A DNA stretch of 64,000 bases from NCBI GenBank assembly GCA_030753265.1, contig JASMCQ010000071.1, forward strand, positions 1-64,000, given 5' to 3'. The stretch is from Dehalococcoidia bacterium. GTDB lineage: Bacteria > Chloroflexota > Dehalococcoidia > UBA3495. The notes under the pieces were generated by a model. It searched no databases and had not been told where the DNA came from. It was given only the letters and a program-made list of their open reading frames with translations. Made by a program: the position numbers and the translations under genes. The first letter of the stretch is position 1. Each line of letters opens with the position of its first letter. Shown here piece by piece: positions 30,766 to 39,585 of this stretch.

Positions 30766-30812
30766 CCGCCGGCCGTAGGGTGAGCGCGACGGGCCCAACT
30801 CAGGAGGCTGGA

Positions 30813-31628
30813 ATGGGTAAGTTCGACGGCAAGGTGGCCGTGATAACCGGCGCCGGCCGCATGCGGGGCATCGGCCACGGCGCGGCCCTTGCCTTTGCCA
30901 GGGAGGGGGCCCACGTGACCATAACCGGCACCGGGCGGGACCCCCGGAGCTTCCCCCCCGATGAGCAGGCCGCCGGCTGGAAGGACATCGAAAGCGTGGC
31001 TCAGGAGATCCGGGACCTGGGCCACGGCGCCCTGCCCCTCGTGGCCGACGTCACCAATGCCGGCCAGGTTCAGGCCATGGTCGACCGCACCTTGGCCGAG
31101 TTCGGGCGCATCGACTTCCTGGTCAACAACGCGAGCGCACCCCGTCTGGGGGCCTCGGCGCCCCTTGTGGATCTGTCTGTGGAGGCCTGGCGGAAGGAAA
31201 TCGACGTCAAGGTCACCGGAACCTTCCTGTGCACCCAGGCGGTGGCTCAGGTCTTGATACGCCAGGGCCATGGTGGCAGCATAGTGAACCTGGGTTCCAT
31301 TGTGACCAGGATCGGTAAGGCCAACGATGTGGCCTATGCCACCGCCTGCGGCGCGATAGACACCTTCACCCAGAGGGCCGGCAAGGCCCTGGCTCCCCAC
31401 GGAATAAGAGTCAACGCGGTGAATCCTGGGACCACCGACACCGCCCGCAACGACTCCCAGTATGGGTATCCCAGGACCCAGGCGTGGACGGACCGCATGG
31501 AAACCGTCCCCCTGGGCCGGGTCGCCCGGCCGGAAGAGGTCGGAGATTTCGTTGCTTGGCTCTGCGGCAAAGAGGCCGAGTTCATTGTGGGTCAGTGCAT
31601 CTACATTGACGGGGGCCTGACTGCCTGA
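30813..31628 (+). CDS. SDR family protein lacking the catalytic lysine
   Basis: 271 residues, SDR fold: ITGAGRMRGIGHGAALAFA (a longer TGxxxxxGIG loop), VADVTN, NNASAPRLG, a Ser in LGSIVTRIG and C-terminal 'CIYIDGGLT'. The active-site Tyr is present (31335-31337), but the Y-x3-K lysine is Cys (YATAC, codon 31347-31349). This makes normal hydride transfer doubtful. The extended glycine loop resembles divergent SDRs of the enoyl-reductase kind, though those have Y-x6-K and none fits cleanly here. CAGGAGG precedes ATG 30813. Confidence 0.85.
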   Translation: MGKFDGKVAVITGAGRMRGIGHGAALAFAREGAHVTITGTGRDPRSFPPDEQAAGWKDIESVAQEIRDLGHGALPLVADVTNAGQVQAMVDRTLAEFGRIDFLVNNASAPRLGASAPLVDLSVEAWRKEIDVKVTGTFLCTQAVAQVLIRQGHGGSIVNLGSIVTRIGKANDVAYATACGAIDTFTQRAGKALAPHGIRVNAVNPGTTDTARNDSQYGYPRTQAWTDRMETVPLGRVARPEEVGDFVAWLCGKEAEFIVGQCIYIDGGLTA

Positions 31629-31706
31629 AGGGATCAGACCGTGGTTTGCTGCCGTGCCAAGCCGGGCGCCGGTCGGGTGTCTCGCACCTGGTTTGATAGC
31701 CGGTCC

Positions 31707-31732
31707 GTCAGTCCGGCCTTCGCCGGACTGAC
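31707..31732. repeat. Short perfect hairpin
   Basis: GTCAGTCCGG and CCGGACTGAC flank CCTTCG, a stable 10-bp stem 78 bp after the SDR stop. There is no T-run. Possibly a transcript 3' stabiliser or an intergenic repeat. Confidence 0.7.
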
Positions 31733-31903
31733 GAGTGAGGGGACAAGATGACGCTCTCGCCTAGGTAGGGCTACTTACAAGCCAGCGTGCCGGAGTCGGG
31801 CCTTACCACCCCTCGGCTCTAGCCGGGATCTGCCGGGACCGGCCAGCTTCCGAGCGGCGCTCGACTAGGGGGAGGCAAAACCAGACTCGCCAAGGGGGAT
31901 GAC

Positions 31904-32659
31904 ATGGGCAAAATGGAAGGGCTTGTGGCTATCGTCACCGGGGCCAGCCGCGGCCTGGGCCGGGCCATCGCCAAGGAGTACGCCCGGGAGGGGGCTAAGG
32001 TGGCCGTTTGCGCTCGGCCCCAGTCTCCCACGGGGCTGGCGGGGAACGTCGAGGAGACCGCCGGGGACATCCAGGCCGCCGGGGGAGAGGCCTTTGCCGT
32101 GGCCTGTGACGTGGCGGATGAAGCGCAAGTCTCGGAGATGGTCCGGCAAGTGCTCGACCGGTACGGCCGGATCGACGTGCTGGTGAACAACGCCGGGGTC
32201 ATGGTGCTGGGCGAGAGCATCCTGGAGATAAGCCCGGCCCAGTGGGACCTGTCCGTCGCAGTCAACATGCGGGGGCCGTACCTGACCTGTCGCGCCGTTC
32301 TGCCGGCGATGAGGAGCCAGGGCCGGGGCAGCATCGTCAACATCGGCTCCCGGATGGGTAGCGACCATACCCGGGGTGGAGGCGTGCTCTACAGCGCCAG
32401 CAAGGCGGGCCTGCACATGTTCAGCCTGACCCTGGCCGAAGAGGTGCGCGAGTACAACATCGCGGTCAACATCCTCAGTCCCGGCTCTTTGAAGAGCGAG
32501 GGCTCGGCGGCCATTCCCTGGACCCAGTGGGACTGGGCCGTGCGTGACCTGCCCGAGGTGGTGGGCCCCAGCGCCGTATACCTGGCGCTGCAGGACGCCC
32601 AATTGTTTACTGGAAACCTGGTCTCGCGCGCCGAGTTTGGCAAGACCTGGGGGCTTTAG
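31904..32659 (+). CDS. SDR family oxidoreductase
   Basis: 251 residues. TGASRGLGRAIAKEYA (TGxxxGxG), CARPQS after beta-2 (an Arg, so NADP is likely), NNAGVMVLG, a catalytic Ser (IGSRMGSDH) and YSASK. 'NILSPGSLKSEGSAAIPW' is the substrate-loop region and is unusual in length. All catalytic residues are present. GGGGGATGAC precedes ATG 31904. Substrate unknown. A GatC-like small gene follows 92 bp downstream. Confidence 0.9.
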   Translation: MGKMEGLVAIVTGASRGLGRAIAKEYAREGAKVAVCARPQSPTGLAGNVEETAGDIQAAGGEAFAVACDVADEAQVSEMVRQVLDRYGRIDVLVNNAGVMVLGESILEISPAQWDLSVAVNMRGPYLTCRAVLPAMRSQGRGSIVNIGSRMGSDHTRGGGVLYSASKAGLHMFSLTLAEEVREYNIAVNILSPGSLKSEGSAAIPWTQWDWAVRDLPEVVGPSAVYLALQDAQLFTGNLVSRAEFGKTWGL

Positions 32660-32751
32660 AAGCCGGCGAAGCGGCGCCACCTTGACGCCGGGTCCGATTT
32701 CATAGAGTATGGGGTAGACAAATCAGAGCTTAGGCTTGAACGGAGGCTGCA

Positions 32752-32934
32752 ATGCCTAACCTGAACCAGGACGAAATACGGGCGCTGGGCCACGCCGTGG
32801 GGCTGGAGATACAGGAGCCGGAGCTTACCGAGGTGATGCACAGCCTCAACGCCCTGCTGGAAGCCCTGGACCAGATCAACCCTCCAGGGCTGGAAAGTGT
32901 CGAGCCTCTGCCCATCATCTTGCCCGCCGCCTAA
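32752..32934 (+). CDS. Small GatC/AtzG-like protein
   Basis: 60 residues: 'DEIRALGHAVGLEIQEPELTEVMHSLNALLEALDQINPPGLESVEPLPIIL', the helical hairpin plus extended Pro-rich tail of GatC/AtzG-type chaperone subunits that wrap an amidase. Such proteins work with a GatA/AtzE-type amidase, usually encoded next door, but no amidase gene is adjacent or elsewhere in the window. GGAGG sits five bases before ATG 32752, so it should be translated. A strong terminator follows. Confidence 0.7.
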   Translation: MPNLNQDEIRALGHAVGLEIQEPELTEVMHSLNALLEALDQINPPGLESVEPLPIILPAA

Positions 32935-32966
32935 GCTGGTCGGTGGCCCGCCGCCGTGAACCCGCA

Positions 32967-33000
32967 ATCCGTCCCTCACCCTGAGGGGCGGATGTTTTTT
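32967..33000 (+). terminator. Intrinsic terminator after the GatC-like gene
   Basis: A 12-bp stem, ATCCGTCCCTCA with TGAGGGGCGGAT (one G-T wobble), a 3-nt loop CCC, then G and TTTTTT. It ends transcription of the plus-strand SDR/GatC-like genes just before the convergent etfA stop. Confidence 0.88.
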
Positions 33001-33025
33001 CCTTCCGGAGCCGCGAGATGGGCGC

Positions 33026-34024
33026 CTAGCTCTGGGTAAGCTCTCGCACCGCCTCCATGAACGCGGGCACCACCTGGTTCCAGTCCCCCACCACGCCGTA
33101 GCGCGACTCCTTGAAGATGTTGGCTTCGGAGTCCTTGTTGATCGCGACGATCACCTTGGACCCAGAGCACCCGGCCATGTGCTGGCTGGCGCCGGAGATG
33201 GCAACGGTGATGTAAAGGTCGGGGGTGATGGTCTTGCCGGTGAGGCCCACCTGGTAGGCAACGGGCACCCAGCCCGAGTCCACCGCGGCGCGGGAGGCTC
33301 CGACTGCGCCACCCAACAGTTTGGCCAGCTCCTCCAGGGGCTGGAAGCCATCGGGGCCGCCCAAACCGCGGCCGCCGGAAACGACGATTCTGGCGTCTTC
33401 GAGTTTGATCCCAGAGGCCTCCTCCTGGACCACTTCCACCACCCGGGTCCGGGCCTGGGAAGCGTCCAACTCCACCGGGAACGAGACCACCTGGCCCTGA
33501 CGGGAGGAGTCCGGCTCCAGGGGTTCATACACCTTGGGGCGGACTGCGGCGATCTGAGGGGTGTAGTCGCAGCTGATGACCGCCACGGCGTTGCCGCCGT
33601 AAACCGGGCGGTTGGCCAGCAGCTTCTTGGCTGACACGTCTACCGAGACCTCCAGACAGTCCTGGGCTAGCCCTACGCCCAGGCGGAACGCGAGCCGCGG
33701 GGCCAGGTCCCTGCCCTCGTTGGTTCGCCCGATCAGGACGATATTCGGGCTCGATTCCTTGCAGAGGGCCTCGATTGCGGAAAGGTAGTGATCGACGTGG
33801 TACTCCGCAAGCAGAGGGTTGGTAACTGTGTAGACTTTATCCGCCCCATGGCTGATGGCCTCCGGGGCGGCCCCTTCCACGCTGGCGCCCAATAGGCCGA
33901 TGGCCAACTCCTCTCCCAGGTCATCGGCTATCTTGCGGCCCGCCGCCAGCAGTTCCTGAGAGGTTGAACTCAGCGCGCCGCCGGCTATCTCCCCAATTAC
34001 CAGGACTCCCTTTGCCTCTGCCAT
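33026..34024 (-). CDS. etfA: Electron transfer flavoprotein subunit alpha
   Basis: About 332 residues. The C-terminal FAD domain is clear: [37 protein letters not shown], then '[42 protein letters not shown]', then '[14 protein letters not shown]'. EtfAB takes electrons from acyl-CoA and related dehydrogenases and passes them to ETF:quinone oxidoreductase. ATG 34024 has GGAGG before it. It is co-transcribed with etfB 113 bp upstream. No ETF-QO or acyl-CoA dehydrogenase is adjacent. Confidence 0.95.
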   Translation of the reverse strand: MAEAKGVLVIGEIAGGALSSTSQELLAAGRKIADDLGEELAIGLLGASVEGAAPEAISHGADKVYTVTNPLLAEYHVDHYLSAIEALCKESSPNIVLIGRTNEGRDLAPRLAFRLGVGLAQDCLEVSVDVSAKKLLANRPVYGGNAVAVISCDYTPQIAAVRPKVYEPLEPDSSRQGQVVSFPVELDASQARTRVVEVVQEEASGIKLEDARIVVSGGRGLGGPDGFQPLEELAKLLGGAVGASRAAVDSGWVPVAYQVGLTGKTITPDLYITVAISGASQHMAGCSGSKVIVAINKDSEANIFKESRYGVVGDWNQVVPAFMEAVRELTQS

Positions 34025-34137
34025 GGTCGCCTCCACCAGCGATTTGTGTAAACGGTTTCCTCGAAGGTACCCCTCTCATTCCGCGCCTGCCGGTTGAAGA
34101 GCGGGTCTTGTCTAAAGGGCCGGCGTCTGACCGCCGG

Positions 34138-34938
34138 TCAGAGCAGCTTCGCCTCTCGGAGTTTCAAGGCCAACTGCCGCCCGGCGTCGGCGTCGTTTTC
34201 ACCCTCGATAATCTCGCAATCCTGGGTGCGTTCCGGCACGAAGAGTTCGTGTAGGGTGACCCTCGACTGCAGTTGGGCGGCCTCGATTCCCAAGTCGGCC
34301 ACGGCCCAGATGGTCGGCCGCTTGCGGGTGGCTGCCATGATGCCTCGAAGGGTGGGATACCGGGGCTGGCCCAGTTCGTTGCTGACGGTGACCAGGGCGG
34401 GCAGTGAAGCCTCCAGCACCTCATAGCCGTCGGGTATAACCCGCTCCGCCACAACCTTCCCGTCGGTCACATCAACCTTTCGGCAAAGGGTGATGCAGGA
34501 TAGGCCCAGGATTTCCGCGATGCCCAGCGGCACTTGGGCGTTGTCCCAGTCGGACGCTTGCCGGCCGCAGATCACCAGGTCGAATCCCTCCAGCTTGCGG
34601 ATGGCGGCAGCCAAAACCTGGGCAGTGAAGAAGCTGTCCACGGTATTGGCGAAGGCGTCGTCTTGCAGCAGATAGAGATCGTCGGCGCCCATCGAAAGGG
34701 GCTTTTTCATCACGTCCAGGGCGAAGGAAGTTCCGGAGGAGATCACGGTGATGGTTACATCCTGGGCATCCTTGATGCGCAGCGCGGCCTCCACGGCGTT
34801 CTCGTCAAATCCGTTCACCACGGGAGGGATGTTCGGGGGAGTAACGACCACCTTCGCCGCCGAATCGACCCGGAAGGCCGCCATGGGCATCTCGGGATCA
34901 ATGACCTGCTTGGCGAGCACCGCGATTTTCACTGGCAT
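34138..34938 (-). CDS. etfB: Electron transfer flavoprotein subunit beta
   Basis: 266 residues: MPVKIAVLAKQVIDPEMP, 'VVNGFDENAVEAALRIKD', 'VISSG', 'LVICGRQASDWDNAQVPLGIAEILGLSCIT' (AMP-binding/recognition region) and 'PALVTVSNELGQPRYPTLRGIMAATRK' (the ETF-beta signature). It forms the FAD- and AMP-binding heterodimer with EtfA, whose gene is next. AGGAGGAAGG lies before ATG 34938. Confidence 0.95.
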   Translation of the reverse strand: MPVKIAVLAKQVIDPEMPMAAFRVDSAAKVVVTPPNIPPVVNGFDENAVEAALRIKDAQDVTITVISSGTSFALDVMKKPLSMGADDLYLLQDDAFANTVDSFFTAQVLAAAIRKLEGFDLVICGRQASDWDNAQVPLGIAEILGLSCITLCRKVDVTDGKVVAERVIPDGYEVLEASLPALVTVSNELGQPRYPTLRGIMAATRKRPTIWAVADLGIEAAQLQSRVTLHELFVPERTQDCEIIEGENDADAGRQLALKLREAKLL

Positions 34939-35152
34939 GCCCCTTCCTCCTCTAGGATCAGTCCCTTAAAACCGTGTGAAACATATCACTATGGGCTGTA
35001 CCGTGTCAACGAACGGGAAACTGCCCCGCCTCGAGGCAAGCGGCAACCGAATTTTCTCATCGGAGTGATATAATTGTACTATATGAGACCACCGCTTGGC
35101 CGGTGCGTCGACCATCTCGGCTCGGAAGAATAGCCTGGAGGGCGCTCGAATC

Positions 35153-36001
35153 ATGAACACCGCGAAGACCTTCTTCTTGATGATGGCCTTGACCGGCCTG
35201 CTCCTGGTCATCGGGGCCATGCTCGGCGGAGAAGCGGGGATCGTCATCGCACTGGCCTTCGCCCTGGTCATGAACGGGTTCGCGTATTGGTCCAGCGACA
35301 AGATCGCTCTCAAGATGGCTCACGCCCACCCGGTGACCGAGCGCGAAGACCCGGAGCTGTACAGCATTGTATCCGAGCAGGCGACGCTGGCTGGCCTGCC
35401 TATGCCCAAGGTCTACGAGATCGCTTCCGACTCGCCCAACGCTTTCGCCACCGGCCGCAATCCACGGCACGCCACGGTGGCCGTGACGACCGGCATTCGC
35501 CGCATCCTGACCCGGGAAGAGTTGGGTGGAGTGCTGGCCCACGAGATGGCCCACGTGGGCAACCGGGATACTCTGATCATGGCGATGGTCGCCACCGTCG
35601 CCGGGGCCATCTCCATGCTGGCCTTCATGGCCCAGATTAGCGCCATGTTCGGGGGCATGAGGGGAGGCAGGGGCGGTGGCGGGAACATAATCGGCCTGCT
35701 TATCGTAGCCATCGTCATGCCCCTCGCCGCGGGCTTGATACGGTCGGCTATTTCCCGGACCCGGGAGTTCCAGGCGGACGCCACCGCGGGACGCATCTCG
35801 GGTAACCCCTACGCGTTGGCCAGCGCCCTGGAGAAGCTGGAGATGGGCAGCCGCGCCCGCCCGATGAAGGTGGCTGAAGGAGCCTCCCACCTGTTCATAG
35901 TTAACCCCCTCAGCGGCGCGTCCATGGCCCGGCTGTTTTCAACCCATCCCCCCGTGGTGGAACGGGTGCGCCGGCTGCGGGAGATGCCGCCCAATTACTG
36001 A
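35153..36001 (+). CDS. htpX: HtpX-like membrane zinc metalloprotease
   Basis: About 282 residues. Two N-terminal membrane helices (FFLMMALTGLLLVIGAML and GIVIALAFALVMNGFAYW), then an M48 catalytic domain with zinc motif LGGVLAHEMAHVGNRDTL (HExxH) and the third ligand region ISRTREFQADATAG (Glu). Two more helices lie near residues 150-170 and 180-205. It ends in 'LFSTHPPVVERVRRL', the M48B signature. It degrades misfolded membrane proteins. GGAGG lies upstream of ATG 35153. A TATAAT-like -10 at 35068-35073 may belong to its promoter. Confidence 0.95.
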   Translation: MNTAKTFFLMMALTGLLLVIGAMLGGEAGIVIALAFALVMNGFAYWSSDKIALKMAHAHPVTEREDPELYSIVSEQATLAGLPMPKVYEIASDSPNAFATGRNPRHATVAVTTGIRRILTREELGGVLAHEMAHVGNRDTLIMAMVATVAGAISMLAFMAQISAMFGGMRGGRGGGGNIIGLLIVAIVMPLAAGLIRSAISRTREFQADATAGRISGNPYALASALEKLEMGSRARPMKVAEGASHLFIVNPLSGASMARLFSTHPPVVERVRRLREMPPNY

Positions 36002-36533
36002 TCAGCGGCCAAATTCGCTCCGGCCCCGGCCTCACCGGCCCCGGCTTCAATGGAGGGTCACCGCGAGGACAAAAATGGAAAAAGGGCGGCGCTCCGCTGT
36101 GGCGGGCACCGCCATTCAATGTCAATCCTCGTGGGGTTCAGCAAGGCTATTGCCGAGCGCCATTGACAAGGCGATAGCCCTCGTCAGACCGGTTGTGCCG
36201 ACCCACTCAAACCGATTCCCCTACCGCCAATCCTCTGCTAACCGCGCCTTAACCGCGTCCCGCGGGCCGTTTTCGAAGCGATAACCGGGGATTGACTCCC
36301 TAAAGAAACCTGCGCCTCGGTTCGAGCAGGGTCTTCCCGCCAGCGGCGTGATTCAAGCGGCGATTTGTGCTAGAATCGGCCCGGGACGGGAGTCTGCTGC
36401 TGCAGCGAATTCTCTCGTCCGGAATAACTGATGGCAGGGATAGCGCCGGCGGGATTATCCTCTAGCCCGCATTCACTGGCGGTCAAGGCCACCCCCGTTG
36501 CGGCGGCGAATCCCAGGGGAGTCAAAGGTAGAG
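36002..36533. other. Gene-free interval
   Basis: No gene recognised. The segment 36170-36195 is a near copy of 13155-13180, showing that both intervals share a dispersed non-coding repeat. Confidence 0.45.
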
Positions 36534-37832
36534 ATGGGCTGCGCAACTTCGATTATCCGGGCCGTGGCGAGCCTCATTCTGGGAGTCGTCATCTTCTTCG
36601 GCTTCATGTTCTGGCTGCTGATGAACAACTTTTCCGACAGACTGTTGGACGCCGAATTCTACAACGACACCATCACCGGAGAGGATACCTACAACCGGAT
36701 TTACGACGAAGTACTGCTGGACGACGAGCTGAAAGAGACCACCAATGATCTGCTGGGCGACATCCAGGTGGTGACTCACGACGAGATCGTGGGGTTGCTC
36801 AAGGCAATCGTCCCGCCCGCCTACGTCCAATCACAGGTTGAGGGCGCCGTCGAGCGGACCGTAGCCTATTTCAACGAGGATGTGGATACCCTTGAGCTGT
36901 ACGTATCGCTGGGGCCACCTCTGGACAATCTCAAACCGGCCCTATTCCGGTTCATCGACGGGCGGATTGACGCGCTGGATGAAGAAGACCCGGGCGTCCC
37001 GGAGTGCAATGCCCAGCGGGTCAGCCAGGTCTCCGGCCGCTTCGAGGCGACGTGGAGCGAGTTGGCCCAAGGGGCGGTGCCCAAAACAATCCCATCGCTA
37101 AAGGCCTTCACCGAGATATGCCGGCAGTTGATCTTCGACGCGGCCTTTGACCGGGCTATCGATGGAGTCGCCCTGGACGCGCGGGTCAAGGAAGGCCTGA
37201 GGCTCAGCCGGAGCGAGATCCGAGATGAGTTCATCCAGGGTGATACCCGGGGAGTGTTGAAGCAGGCGGCGCGGCCCCTGGCGACGCCACTGATGGCCGA
37301 CGCCATCGAGGAAATTAGAAAGGAACTGGACGCGAGAGACCGGTTTGACCTGATCCACCGGATAACCGAGTGGAACGACACTGTTTCCGAAGCTGATCTG
37401 CGCTCCGACCTCGATGAGGGCCGAACCTGGATGAACCGGGGCCGCAAGTTCGGAAAACCAGTGGCCCTGATCATGGTTATCGGCGGGTCGATCCTCATGG
37501 GGTTGGTGTATTTCCCCAGTCTGGCCGGCGGGCTGCGCTGGCCCGGCGTCACCCTGGTCATCACCGGTTTCGTTTTCTTCGTAGTTGGCAGGGTGCTGGC
37601 GTCCCGCGTGCCGGACTGGTTGCAGGAGTTGGTTGACCGGGGGGCCGAGGACGTTTCGCAGATTCCGCAGTCAGTTACCGGTCTGGGCGGTGACCTTCTG
37701 GTCTCCTTTGGGAAGCAGCTTACGGAGGGTTTCGCCGCTCCTTCACTGACTCTGCTGGTGGTCGGCGGCATTCTTGTGGGATCGTCATTCTTCGTGTTCC
37801 TGGTGAAGCCTTTCATCCCCGGCGTCAAGTAG
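36534..37832 (+). CDS. Four-helix membrane protein of unknown function
   Basis: About 432 residues. Membrane helix 1 is at about residues 8-30 (ASLILGVVIFFGFMFWLLM). A soluble, acidic and mostly helical region of about 280 residues follows, containing paired Cys (PECNAQ... and EICRQL). Three helices come next: VALIMVIGGSILMGLVYF, VTLVITGFVFFVVGRVLA and, at the C-terminus, SLTLLVVGGILVGSSFFVFLV. The large loop after helix 1 is probably extracytoplasmic. I do not recognise the family. ATG 36534 follows AAAGGTAGAG and is preferred to a start 36 bases upstream. It stands alone, with no operon partner. Confidence 0.7.
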   Translation: MGCATSIIRAVASLILGVVIFFGFMFWLLMNNFSDRLLDAEFYNDTITGEDTYNRIYDEVLLDDELKETTNDLLGDIQVVTHDEIVGLLKAIVPPAYVQSQVEGAVERTVAYFNEDVDTLELYVSLGPPLDNLKPALFRFIDGRIDALDEEDPGVPECNAQRVSQVSGRFEATWSELAQGAVPKTIPSLKAFTEICRQLIFDAAFDRAIDGVALDARVKEGLRLSRSEIRDEFIQGDTRGVLKQAARPLATPLMADAIEEIRKELDARDRFDLIHRITEWNDTVSEADLRSDLDEGRTWMNRGRKFGKPVALIMVIGGSILMGLVYFPSLAGGLRWPGVTLVITGFVFFVVGRVLASRVPDWLQELVDRGAEDVSQIPQSVTGLGGDLLVSFGKQLTEGFAAPSLTLLVVGGILVGSSFFVFLVKPFIPGVK

Positions 37833-38448
37833 GGGAACAGCCGGCCGTTGACCCCTGGGTCTTACTAAGGGGAGCGCCAGCCTCGGCCGAGGCCCCTCGC
37901 CTCGAGATGCGGTGCTGTCCGCGGTGAGCAACTGCCCACCCGCCGCAAGCGACGCGCCACAGGCCCTTTTCGATCAATCAGTCAACGCGGTTCTTGCGGC
38001 GCGTCATTCCGAGTAGCGGAGCGACGAGGAACCCAAGCGTAAGAACGGGGTTTCTCGCTCCGCCCGGAACCGTTCAAGCCCCGATTGAAGCGTGGCACCA
38101 CGGCCCACGAAGATGGGCACAGCCCTGTCATCCCGAGTCCTTCGCGGGAAGGACGAGGGATCTGGGGAGGCGGGGGGGGACCCTCACCGCAGATGCTCCG
38201 CCGCCGTGGCTGGCTCAGCAGGACACTTTCGGACCAAGTCCCTATGCCGCTTGCGACCGGCACCCCGAAGTTTGAGAATCGTCCGGCGCTTTTCACTTGG
38301 ACCCCAGTGAAAGATGAAGGAAGAGGGGCGCGTGCCGCTTCGCCATCGGCGGAGCAGCACGCGCCTTAATCTCGTCCCCTGGGGAGGGGCGGCCCCGGAG
38401 GGCATTTTCGTGCCAATTACACCCGGCAAAAACCGAGTTGGCTGAGGA
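37833..38448. other. Gene-free interval with two repeat elements
   Basis: Holds a reverse copy of the short repeat core (38004-38032, AGCGGAGCGACGAGGAA) and the inverted copy of the 160-bp element (38070-38232). No gene seen. Confidence 0.6.
38070..38232. repeat. About 160-bp dispersed element, copy B (inverted)
   Basis: Reverse-complement relative of 26681-26840. Shared blocks appear in the expected reversed order: GCCCACGAAGATGGGCAC, CCTGTCATCCCGAGTCCTT, CGCGGGAAGG, ATCTGGGGAGG, then GGCTGGCTCAGCAGGACACT. Diverged but clearly homologous. Confidence 0.8.
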
Positions 38449-39396
38449 CTAGAACAGGGCTATCGGGTTAACCGGGGAGCCGGTCACGTTCCGCAAGCGC
38501 AATGGCGCCACCGTCAGCATGAACTCGTACCGGTTACGTTGGCGGCAGGCCTCGGCCAACTGTTCCAGGTCGGCGTTGTCGATCAGCCATAACCCCAAGG
38601 TGACCAGGCACATCGTGTGCAAGGGGGACCCCACCAAAGGGTAGTCGCTGGGCCGCACGTCGTTCGACGTATCGGTGCCCAGCATGGCCACACCTCGCTC
38701 TTTGAACCAAGGAGCACAGGCCACCTGGCAGGCGGTCGCCGGCTCGCTGCCGGGCACCGGCCCTTTCTCCAGCCGCATGCGATAGTTCCCAGTCCGCACC
38801 AGCAAGATGTCCCCTTCTTCTACCTGAACGCCGTGCCGCCGCTCCGCCGCTTCCAGGTCCACCGGCTTGACGCTGTCGGTCGGGTCCAGCCAGGGCACTC
38901 CCCGCGCCGCCGGGATGTCCAGAAGCACTCCCCGCGTCACGATGCCGTCGGCGGCCGGCTCTATCGAGTGGCTCTGAGCCCCTTCACGGGAGGTGACCAG
39001 GCTATGGGGCTTGCCATTGTACATCTTCCCTTCCCAGGAATAGTGGGAAAGGGCGTCCACGTGGGTAATGGTCTGGCCGTGAAAGACCATGCCGATGTAC
39101 TCGGCCGCGCCGCGGCGGGTCTGGAGGCGCTCCAAGGGGTCGGTATCGCGGCCTTCGCCGCTGTCCACCATGAACCGCTGCACTGGGTGGGTAACGTCGG
39201 GCGCCGAGCCGGTGACGATGGGCCGGGCGCAGCTAACCGCAATCCCGTCGCGAACCAGTCCCGCCGCTTGTTTCCGCTTGTCCGGCCCAATCAAGTTCAA
39301 ACACCCCAATTGGTCGTCGCCGCCCCAACGCCCCCAATTGCTGAGAGAGGACATCCACTCCAACACCTGGGTTTCGGACGGAATCTCTCCTGCCAT
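38449..39396 (-). CDS. Cyclase-family hydrolase (kynurenine formamidase-like)
   Basis: 315 residues: 'SNWGRWGGDDQLGCLNLIGPDKR' and the metal motif 'HGQTITHVDALSHYSWEGKMYNG' (H-x-x-T-H-x-D), followed by 'TRGVLLDIPAARGVPWLD', 'EGDILLVRTGNY' and 'VAMLGTDTSNDVRP'. This is the putative cyclase (PF04199) family, which includes kynurenine formamidase, isatin hydrolase and polyketide cyclases, using Mn or Zn at the active site. The substrate is not determinable. AGGAGGAGAC precedes ATG 39396. It is a single gene. Confidence 0.9.
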   Translation of the reverse strand: MAGEIPSETQVLEWMSSLSNWGRWGGDDQLGCLNLIGPDKRKQAAGLVRDGIAVSCARPIVTGSAPDVTHPVQRFMVDSGEGRDTDPLERLQTRRGAAEYIGMVFHGQTITHVDALSHYSWEGKMYNGKPHSLVTSREGAQSHSIEPAADGIVTRGVLLDIPAARGVPWLDPTDSVKPVDLEAAERRHGVQVEEGDILLVRTGNYRMRLEKGPVPGSEPATACQVACAPWFKERGVAMLGTDTSNDVRPSDYPLVGSPLHTMCLVTLGLWLIDNADLEQLAEACRQRNRYEFMLTVAPLRLRNVTGSPVNPIALF

Positions 39397-39585
39397 CGAC
39401 GTCTCCTCCTGCTTGAAAAGTCTAGCGAGCTGAAAAGCCCGGTGAAAAGCCCGGCTGAAGTCCGGTTCTGGCCAGGGCCATTGTACGCTGCCGCCTCCGT
39501 TTCACCAACCGGCCGGTGCCGGCCTCTTCTCAAATAGAGCCTCGCCTCGGACATACTCCCGGAAACTGGGCCCCTTCGCAGCTGC

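Noticed and set aside
30267..30812. Long N-terminal extension of the second SDR
   Set aside because: Overlaps the LLM gene in another frame and has no family similarity; ATG 30813 has CAGGAGG at the right distance.
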